Positions 51,556 to 63,100 of a stretch of 64,000 nt of DNA are shown here, one piece after another. The stretch's first letter is position 1. Each line of letters starts with the position of its first letter. The notes beneath the pieces were generated by a model. The model was given only the letters and a program-made list of their open reading frames with translations. It was not told the DNA's origin and did not search any database. The DNA comes from Heliocidaris tuberculata. Lineage: Eukaryota > Echinodermata > Echinoidea > Camarodonta > Echinometridae. Made by a program: the position numbers and the translations under genes. The stretch covers positions 26,688,974-26,752,973 of the forward strand of contig CM046832.1 in NCBI GenBank assembly GCA_025618425.1. The letters are read 5' to 3'.

Positions 51556-54154
51556 CCGTCCGTCCGTCCGTCCGTCCGTCTGTCCGTGTGTGCTCAAATG
51601 TTAGAAAATGCTACTTCTCCATCATTTCTTGGCCGATTTTGATTCTGATTGTTTTATCTGATAGGGCTGGGTGGGGGCTTCCAAACTTCTACACAGAATT
51701 TTGAAATTCATTAATTATGCAAATTTATGCAAATTTATTCAAAATTGACGAAAAATGCTACTTTTCCTCTATTTCACATCGGATTTTGATTCCGATTGTT
51801 TTATCTGATAGGGCTGGGTGGGGGCTTCCAAACTTCTACACAGAATTTTGAAATTCATTAATTATGCAAATTTATGCAAATTTATTCAGAATTGACGAAA
51901 AATGCTACTTCTCCTCTATTTCACATCGGATTTTGATTCCGATTGTTTTATCTGATAGGGCTGGGTGGGGGCTTCCAAACGTCTACACAGAATTTTGAAA
52001 TTCATTAATATGCAAATTTATGCAAATTTATTCAAAATTGACGAAAAATGCTACTTTTCCTCTATTTCACATCGGATTTTGATTCCGATTGTTTTATCTA
52101 TAGGGCTGGGTGGGGGCTTCCAAACTTCTACACAGAATTTTGAAATTCATTGATTATGCAAATTTATGCAAATTTATTCAAAATTGACGAAAAATGCTAC
52201 TTCTCCTCTATTTCACATCGGATTTTGATTCCGATTGTTTTATCTGATAGGGCTGGGTGGGGGCTTCCAAACTTCGACACAGAATTTTGAAATTCATTAT
52301 TCATGCAAATTTATGCAAATTTATTCAAAATGGCTGAAGGTTCATAATGTTTTCATGTTTTATATATCAGTTGTATACATGCATTGTTGGTATTCTCTTC
52401 TTTTGCATGCAGTAACATTATTATTTTATTCACTAAAGTTTTTCACTGAAGTTTTAAGGTTCAGGCTAGTTAATTTTCACAGATCTGCACTTCCGGCGGG
52501 GACATTTATTACGCATTGCGTAATTTACTCATTCACTTGTATTAAATTTAATCTATTTTAATTAATTATTGATAATTAATGATAACAAATGTCTTTCCCT
52601 GCTTTGATCTTGAAATTAAGGACAATTTTGGTGGCATATTATTATAAACTAGAGTTGCATAATCTGTCTATTCTCCCTTTCCCCGTAGGTAATAATGGTA
52701 TCTGTAAAGTCAGACCAGGGAAGTGTAACTAGACTTCCCTGGTCAGACTGTCTTAGCCACCAACATTTTATTTTTAAGAGAAAGAAAAGGAGAGACAGAA
52801 TAGGGGGAGGGGGGAGTGTGAGCTAATCGATTTGTTTCAATATGTGTTTAATACAGAACTTGAGCACTCCACTTCCATTCAGCAGCAGCTTACAAGTATT
52901 ATGAAATCACTGAATAATAAAGATGTTGATGATTTTTTTTTCTTGTTTATATTGATTTGAATCAGGATGGGAGTATGCCCCTTCATCTAGCTGCAGCTAA
53001 TAAGCATGATGAGGTTATAGAGATTCTCCTTAATGAAGACGTTGATGTGAATGCCACTGACAACGAAAACAGGTTGGTTTGTGACTATTAAGTACTTAAT
53101 TTTTGTTTAAATCGTCCGGTAATGGATTAATATTTCATGTCTCTTATCATAAGGACCAATACTTCAAAAATTTTCAAACCTGCTTTAAAAATTGTCATAC
53201 ATGTATATGTTAGCAGTCTACAAATTCAGTAGCCTGCACTGAATTTCAAACACACAGTATTATTGTTTGTCACTGTAATTGCATTATCATTATGTGACTA
53301 GACTGCGATAAGTGTAGCGTCGAAGCTTTTTTCAAGATCTGTGTATTTAATTCACCAATTCTGAAATTTAGTGTAACATTTTTTGAATATTCACTTTAAT
53401 AAGATTTACTGCTAAATGTTAAACAGTTCTTGTCTAAGTTGTGAAGACATAAATGAGTATTATAGTCTGTGTACAGTTGAATATCGTTAGAATGTTAAAA
53501 AATCATATTTTGTTTATATGCAACAAAATATTTTGTTTTTTCCCCTCAGATTTCGTAATTGGTTTTTATCTGGCAAAACTAAACATTATAGATAATGATA
53601 TATTGTACATGATAGTAACTATTTACATTCTTGTAAATATGATATGATTCCTCTGTTTTGAATGACAGGACTGCTTTGATGTGGGCATGTCAGACTGATC
53701 AGATAGGTGTGGTCAGGGTGTTACTAGCAAACAAGGCTGATATTGATATCAAGGACAGTAAAGGTTGGACCGCTAATGATCATGCCATCATGGGAGGATT
53801 TCATGGGTAAGTAGACTTGACTTTGGACCTAAAACGAAGTAAGGTTTTAGGAGTGTCTGTCATTGCAGCTGTTGCAAGCAAACAGGGCTGATATTGATAT
53901 CAAGGATAGTGAAGGTTGGACAGCTAATGATCATGCCATCATGGGAGGATTTCATGGGTAAGTGGGATTCCCTTAGGACCTGCTCCAAGTTAAGGTTTGG
54001 AGAGTGTCTGTTGTTGCAGGTTGAAGCTTCAGAGAAGGGGTTCTGTCAAATGTTACTCAAGAAAATAATGTAAATAATTTGTTTAAAATGTAAAGGATTT
54101 TGCAACATTTATTCTTCCCCTTGCTCTCCCTCTCTCCCCTTCCCCCTTCTCCCC

Positions 54155-54187
<33 letters not shown>

Positions 54188-57100
54188 CTCTCTCTCCCTC
54201 TCCCTCCCTCTCCCTCCCTCTCCCTCCTCCCTCCCTCTCCTTCCCTCTCCCTCTCTTTCTCTTTCTCTCCCATTAGACCTGCCATACTCTTTCTATTTAT
54301 ATGTACAGTCAAACCTGCTTTAGCGACCACCAGTATAGAAAGACCACCTGTCTATAAAGACCACAATTATTGTTTCCCTTGAACATCATTTCTCATTGAA
54401 ATGTGTATTAAAGGAACCTGTCCATAAAGACCACCTGCTCATAAAGACCGCTTTTCTTGTCTCCCTTGAGCGGTCTTTATAGACAGGTTTCACTGTACCA
54501 TGCTTTATTTCAAGAGTCCAGTTCGATAAGCCAGTTCATTATTAGTACATGGTACAAATGACCCTGAAATGACCCCAATATGTACACGCATGCATATTTA
54601 TTTTTGATGGACGCGCTACTTGTTTGAAGTTGTTCAAAAAGCAAAATCATACTGGTGTGCACAGGTCAAATGTACTTAGTACAAATGACCTTTATCTGCA
54701 CTTGCGCACATTGTAATTACGAAATGGCTTATTGTACAGAATGTTTGTCAGGTCAATTGTTCCATGGTCAGTTTCAATCACTGCTCTAATTCTTAACTGA
54801 AACCCTGGACCAAACAACTTATCTATCCCTAATACTACACCTGACTTAAAAGCTAATCACAATCCAAGCCCTAACCCTTATTTGATGAAATAAAGCATGG
54901 AATAAATGTTAGTAAAGTATATGTCACATCACTGTCTAGTTCTTCCTAATGATTGACAAACTTATCATTGGTTAGGTTGTCTCCAGGGATGTCATTTCCC
55001 CTCATTGTGTTCTCTCCATAGCTGTTCCCATCTGATAGATGAACATATATCTAGTAGGAGACCACCATCAGCTCTGAGATCAACCGGAGGAACTGGAGGG
55101 ATGTTTGGTTCTACGGCAGGAACAGATGCTCTAGGCTTCACATTGGGAGGACCAGCTTCAGATAACTTTGGTATCTATTTTAAAAATCATAATGAATATC
55201 TCACTGAATATCATGGTCTGCTAAGTGAATGTACGACTTTTGCTCCAGCTGCAATTGATCAGTGGTAAATTTTGAACACTTGTCAAAATCGTAACTTTAA
55301 CTCTTGACGTAATACTATACCTATCACTAGCCCTGACCTAAACTCCCTAAAAGCCCAAGCTTTATATCTTTTGACAAAATAAAGCTAGGAGTTGCTGCCC
55401 CTGGAGTAAATTTTGTACTGTCATACAAAGTACAGTCAAACCTACTTTAGTGACTGCCTGTATAGAAAGACCAGCTGTCTATAAAGACCACAATTTCCGT
55501 TTCCCTTGAAAAGTGTTTCTCATTGAAACATGGATTAAAGAAACCTGTACATAAAGACCACCTGCTCATAAAGACTGCTTTTCTTGCCTCCCTTGAGCAG
55601 TCTTTATAGACAGTTTCACTGTATATTCAAAAATATTAACAAATAAATACGTAGGTCAGAGAAAATATATTTAGTCACTCACTGCAGCAGGAATTCTAAA
55701 TGTTAATGTTCTGTTTTTAGCAGGCACAACTGAATTAAATTTTAATAAGTTAATGATTGTCAGTGAAAGCAGTAACAATGACCCAAGATGATTTCTACTT
55801 TCCTACCAAATTTTGTCGCAGTAACTATGGTCTCTTTGTTTGCCAAAAAGATTTTGTATTTCAGAAAGCACACATATTTTGTTATTAGCTTAAAAGATGT
55901 TAACAGCAGAAACCATGCAATTTTGGAATTATTGGTTTGTATGATTGACAATATAAACAGAAAGAGTTCCATAAACGTATTTCTTGTTTTGGTTTTTTTC
56001 AGATGATGATGATGAGGACATGTCAGAAGGAAAGTGAGTACTTCCTGGAACATTTCTTATTTTGTGACTTATACTTGCTGGAGTAGTAAAAGAAGATGGC
56101 TCCAGAGTTCTAATGAAATGCCTTGTTCTCTCTTTATCTTCCAAAAATAATGAAGAATCAGATGTGAAATGGAGATTAGAAGAGGAATTTGGGAAATCTG
56201 ACAATTCTTTATCTCATTTTCTTCTTTATTTTTTTAATAAAATTTTTTAGGTCAGGGGCAGATTCCTGGGCAGCTTCAGCTTCTGAGGTTGATGATCCCC
56301 CTGTCAAACCCAAGATGAAAAGCAATAAAGTGAGTCTGAAAACTTTATTTCCTTTTCTTAATAGATATAAGGAATTTATGGGTTCCAGTCACCCTTTGGT
56401 TTTTGTAAGATGACAACATATCAATTATGTAGTGCACTTCTTAATGTTATACAGCTAAACAGAACTTTACCATTGAATTAATGTAATGTCTATTAAAAGA
56501 AAGTGAACAAAAACCATCTTATACACTTATGTACTTTTCTATAACATACTTTATATGAAATATTAAAATGTCAAAAGGCCTATTACCAAAGCACTGAAGA
56601 ATATGTCCTCTGTTTCTTATCAATAAAATGAGAACAAAAGGGCTAATATTCAATAGTGACTTCAAGCACTTAATCATTGTACCTGTTACTAAGGCTTTTG
56701 TGTTACATAGGTTTATGCACTGAAGCATAGCATCATTGTAAACACTCTGTTATATAATAGTACTTGTACTCAGAGAGTCACTGAAGTAATAAAGGCTGAA
56801 AGTGACTTAACAAACTTCTTTGTATTTCACCTGTAAGTACACCTGCCTTATTTCTTGATGTCATTTATAGCCAAAGTAATTGTTGGCAGATGTCTGTTGT
56901 TGGTTGACTTAAAGGTCTGCTGTTTGTTTGTGTTTTGATTTTGTTGTATACATGTACTGCATGCAGACAAAAGCTATGAGTACAAAATACAAACTAATAT
57001 ACAAACTAATACAAATCTAACCATTGGATCACCATTTCTTCATGTTCTTAGGAAATTGTGGAAAATGCTGTAATTATTATGAATGTAAGTATATGATATG

Positions 57101-60100
57101 TGATAACCAGTTACAGTATATCTTGGAACAGTCAAGATGTTTCCACAGAAAAGAGGGATGGAAACATAAGAGAAGTTATTGATGTTTTTGTAGCTTCACT
57201 GTAGGAGAGGTTGCTATTCTTCCAGACTGTTGTGATATTCCTCTTTCTTCCTTGTGATTTCAGCCTAGTAAACCTGTCAAGTTGACCAAATTCATGAGCC
57301 AGGACTCCGACAATGAGTCCATCCACAGCAACGCCTCTGTCCACTCAACCGCCTCCAGATCCCGCATCCCTCGCGCCAGGTCCAACTCCAAAGAGAGCTT
57401 GCGCAGTGCCACAAGTGCCCGTTCCGTCCGATCGGATGTCAGCGCTACCAGTGGCAGTAAGATCCCCAGGATGAAGTCCCCAGAAAAGAAGAAGGGTGTG
57501 GCTACTCCTACTGCCTCACCTGGCAGGAAACCAATGAAGAGGAGAGATACTGAAGAAGATGATGATGAAATGACACCCAGGGGAGGTGCATCAGTTACCC
57601 CTACTCCTCGGGAGAGTGTCATCTCTGCAGCAAGGGTACAGACCTTTCTTTGATTGCACTGAGAATAACATCCATGGTTACAGAACTACTGCATTAAAAT
57701 GCACTGTCAGCATTGGAACTTTTTATTACAGATGAATGTCTGTTTATGTATAAGTTTGTTTGTTTATTATGTTAAATATTAATGTGGCATATCACATTCA
57801 TTGAAACAAGTGAAACAAAATATATTGTTTTTCCGCCTTTCCTTTATCAAATTCAATAATAATATCATACATGCCTATACATACCTTGATCACAACCATC
57901 AATAAATGATCTTTTATCATTATTTTAGCACTGTGTTGAATTATATCAAACTAGTATAGTGCTTATTTGTATGCCAAAAAATGTTTCTTTATGTCATTTA
58001 TACTTTCATCTCTATTTACAGACTGTAAGTGATTTTGATGATGACGATGACCTGTTTCCTCCATCAGATAATGACAAGCCTAAGGTAAGACCAACATAAC
58101 GATAGAATGTCATATTAAAACAAAAATTATCTATTTAACAAAGTGCAAATGTCAAAGCGGATGATGATATACATGTATGTATTTTTATGATAATCAAAAG
58201 TACACATGGATTGCCTCTAAATGTTGTTGGCAGCTTTATTATATTTGGCCCTACAACAGTTCTAGGTCATGCTGCATGCAGCTAAAAAGTGTTTGCCAAT
58301 GATACATGTATACAGGGGAAACTCGATATAACGATGGATTTTCCTCGTTATAGCCGTTCTCTTGTTATATCAGAACATACATAAAAATGCACATATGGGA
58401 CTATATTCTACATGTAAGCTAATAATGTACCTAGTTTTGCTGCCGCAGCCGCCGCTTATATAATCATTTGAAGCTATGAAGGCATTAATAATATGCAAAT
58501 TCTCGATCTGAATTAGCTAATGAAATATTGGATCATGTCGGAAAATGCTTAAAAGCATTATTTTTAGACGCGAAGTTACCGACTCAGAGTGAAATCCATC
58601 ACACTTCTGAATTGAATATACATGTATTGGAATTGTGCCTGTACTGTCAGCATAGTGCAAACTCACGGTATGAAAGAAAAAGTCTCATTCATACTTTGGG
58701 GGCTGGTCTCCCTGGCCCTGTGCTGTGATATGAATAAAAAGGCAAACCCTGCACTGTGATATGAATAAAAAGATGCTCCCTGCGCTGTGTGTGATCCAAA
58801 TAAAAAGACGCACCCCACTCCATGGCGATGCCCTGATATATCTTAACTATATGCTTGTGTGTGTGTGTAGATTCTCCAGCTGAATGATTTTTGTCCATTT
58901 GAGGCGCAGTGAAATTTGCTTCTCGTTATAATGGGAATGATTAGCAATCTTTTTCTTTGTTTTAGAGGCACAAGATTTAGCTCGTTATAGCCGATATCTC
59001 GATATAGCCAACCTCACTATAAAAGTTGGTGCTGCCATAGAATTACACGCAAGTAAATTTGGGACCGTGACAATATTCTCATTACAGCCATTACCTTGTT
59101 ATAGCCGACCTTGTTATGTTGAGTTTTCCCTGTATTGGTTGTTATGATTAGCACACCTGTGTGATGGATGTCTCGATATCTTACTGATATATCATATTTA
59201 TTTTTTCTTTCTCCAGCTGAGTCTTGTTGGAAAGAATAAACCAAATGGTGAGTAGCCGGGGATAATTTCCCTTTTAGATAAAGTTATTGACTAAAACTTC
59301 TTACTCAAGATATAGGATAAAGAAATTAATTCTTTTCTGAGTATTCATTCTTAAACCCAAATACATGAAGTAGAGAAGAATATTCTTGCAAAAACTATTA
59401 ATATTTTTATTGTTCCAAACTGACAGAATACTGTTGAAAATGTTGTGGAGCGTGCTCTTTTTTCTTTTTACCTTTGGCTTTGATTAATTGAAATAAATGC
59501 AGAGTTATTAATTTGTCTACTGCAACATACATATTCCATCATTGCAAAAGAAAAATGAAAATTTTCAACACCATGCCAAATTAATTATTTTACTAGGTAA
59601 GGACAAAGTTTTCATGTTTAGACACTGCAGAAACTTAAGCAGGCTAATAATACACAGATTATATCTAGCTTTGTGATATAAACCAAAAGAAGTATATTTG
59701 GTAAACTCTGTATTAATTGTTTTAGTTTCAGCAATGCTTAATAAGCTTGGTATGAGTGACCTTGATGATGATGAGGAGGATGAAGACGATGATTCTTGGT
59801 TGACTGATACAAAGAAAGAAAAACAAGGGACAGTCAAAAGAGGAGTACAGGTAAATTCGACTCACTTCATATTCTTGTTATCATTTCTAATTTAGTATGT
59901 ATGAAGGTAAACAAATATTTGATATGCTATCACAATTAATAGTATAAGAGTTCTCCTAAAATATTTATTGTGAGAAATTTAGAAAAAAATGTATTGATAT
60001 TTCATATCTTCATCCTTCTGTATTTTGTTTTGAAGATTCCACTGAGCAATCCAAATGTACAATAAAAAAAAAAGAAAGAAAGAAATTGTAATCAAAATGA

Positions 60101-63100
60101 GCTTTTATCTTGATATTGCAGCCTACAACACCAGACATAGTAGTTGATGAACCACAGGATGACAAAGACGATGGTAAGTTTATTTTGTAGTGCTCGTAGT
60201 TTGAATCGACTTGCATTTGACATACTTGTAGATTTGTCCATGCTGACAACATTGCACTTTTTGCTTGTAAAAAGAGGAGGATTTGTAGAAGGAAGAAGAA
60301 CTTTTGCAGGAGTTGTGCGATGGATCTTATTTTAGGGTCCGATACCTCTTTGTTGAGCATTTTACTGTTCATTCATTTATTTTTTTACCCAAATGTTCAA
60401 GAAACATTGAATTTTAGCATGACAGTAAGTGTAAATATACATTTGGTAAATGGAGCCAAATTGCTTATATAAAGCATATAAAGAGAACATATTTTCACTC
60501 ACACCCTATTTATCTTTTTTTTTTTTTCAGACTCAGAATGGGATTCAGATGTAAGTATCACTAGATCATCTTTTGATTTCAATTTTCTGCCCTTATCTTT
60601 GTTTAGATGTAATTGTGTGTTGATCCTGAAGAGGATGACTATGTAATTGTATATTTGGACAGACATACTTTTGCAAATTTTGCAAGTGGTCTAGATCTGT
60701 GAAATTGAATAGCAGTAGTAACTTTTGCAAGTAACGGAGTTTCTATTTTTATGGTACTCATCTTTTAACTGCATATTTTCATCCATGTTAAATTTTTCAT
60801 TTTGTGAATCATCTGAAATATTTGTGAAATGATATTTAGTTTGTATTATACTTATGTTTTAAATTATTGTATTTCATAATCTTCTTCTATATCTGTAAAA
60901 TGATTAATAGTAAGATATATAACCCGATTGTTGGAATTTTCTTCTTTAATAGGATGATTTACTGCCTTCTGAGGGATCAAATACCAAAGGTTAGTAATCA
61001 AAAGAACCTCCTATATAATATAAATTTTGATCGATATTTGTGAAATAATACTCCTAAAATTGTGGTGATTAAATTTTTGCATACTGAAATCATACATTTT
61101 AAAAGTTTATGTCATTTTTTATCTTCAGGTTTGTCATTGTAAGCCTATGTATTTTCATCACTTTCCTTTATCTACTTCTTAGTATATCGGACTCTTTCTT
61201 TCCCCTATTCCCATTTTTCTTGTTCCTACACCACTTCTTTTTCTTTAAAAAATGATTTATGTGCTTTTCATTGCCATATAAATACAAGAACTATTCATAT
61301 TTCACTGATGTACATGTATATACACCCTGTCTTTATATACACTATCCCTTCCATAGCACCAGCAAAGCAGACTGGTGCAAAACCCACTCCTGAGAAGAGA
61401 AACAGTACACAAGATGTAGGCAAGAAGAATGAAATGAAGGTACCAGTCAAAGCAGCCTCAGATAACAGTGGTGATAACTGGGATACAGAAGAGGAAGATG
61501 AGGAAGAAGAAGAAGAGGAGGAGAGTGAGTGGGAGCAAAGTGGCAAGGTGAGAAGTCCATGCATGTATTCTATTATTTGTTATATTGCCTGTTTCCTCTT
61601 TGTATATGAAGCCATTCGTAAAGTGAGCGTAGAATAATTCTCTACACACGTTTGTGAGAAGGGGTGGTCCAAGATTAGCTCCAGGCTTTATTTCATCACA
61701 GATAGAGTGTTAGGCTTGGGTTTTGATGTGATTTTAGGTAAGACTTTGGGTAAGGGTTAGGATAAGTTATTATGTTGGGGCCAGGGTTGAAGTTTGATAT
61801 CCGATATTCAAAATTTGACTAGTGTTAGAATCGATCAGTTGTCGTCAGAGCGTGTTTCACCGAATCTATGGAGATTATGTCTATTGACATCCAATGTACA
61901 TGTAGTTAAATAACATGTGTTGAACAACATGACAGTGATAGCAGAGAAAGAAACGATCCATATCAGTCTTTTGTTTCATATTGTATTATTATATATAAAA
62001 TTTATGTTGGAATAAGTAACTCTGTTGTTGTATTAGAGAGCAGTTTGTATTTCATTTCTTACTCCTTCATAGAAAATGAGTTGGAATGTTTGCTCTAAAA
62101 AAAAAATTCAAATTTTTCTTTTGTATGTTAAAGCTCAACAAGGTACAAAAGCAGATGGAAGAAGAAAGACAAAGGCAATGGGAAGAAGAGGACAGAGTGA
62201 AGAAGGAGAGACTCTTGAGAGATGCTGAGGAAGAACTCCAGAGAGAAAAAGAAGAACTCGCAAGACAAGCCGAGCTTGAACGACAACAAAATGAAGAAGA
62301 AAGACAGAGATTAGAAGAGGAGAGACAGAGAGTAGAAAAAGAGAGGAAGAAAGCAGAAAAAGAAAAGCAAGCTGCCGAGGAAAAGAGAATGCAAGAAGAA
62401 CTAACAAAGCGGAAAGAACAAGAGGAGGTAATGAAAAGGGAAAAAGAGCGAATGGAGTTAGAGCTTGGAAGGGAGAAACAGCAACTGGAGGAGGAAAAGC
62501 TGAGACTTGAGGAAGAAAATATAGCACATGAAAAGAGAAAAAGAGAAGAAGAAGAAAGGAGAGAAGCAGAAAGGAAAGAAGAGTTGAGGAAAGAGAGGGA
62601 TAGAATGGAGATGGACTTGGAGAGACAACGAGAGAGAATTGAATTAGAACGCAGACAGGTTGAAGAAGAGAGGAATAGAGAAGCCCAGAGAAAACAAGAA
62701 GCTGACCAGGAGCTTGCAAATGAAAGAGAAAGAGAAAAGAAGAGGCTTGAAAATGAGAGGAAAGAAGAGTTGAATAGAATTGAAGAAGAAAGAAGACGGC
62801 TCATGGAAGAAAAGCGTTTGGAAGAAAAGCGAAGAGAAGAGGAAAAGAGAGAGTTAGAGGAACAGAGGAACTTAACTGAAAGAAAGCTAGAGGAAGAGAG
62901 ACAGAGATTTGAGGAGAAGAGAAGACGGGAAGAAGAGACCAGAGAAAAGGAGCGTAAACAACTGGAAGAAGAGACGCAGCAAGCTCAACTTATGCTCACT
63001 GCAGAAAGGGAAAAATTGGACACAGAAAAGCAAAAGCAAATAGAAGAAAAAAGCAAAATTGATGAGCTCAAGAGACACTTTGAGATGCTCCGAAGACAGC

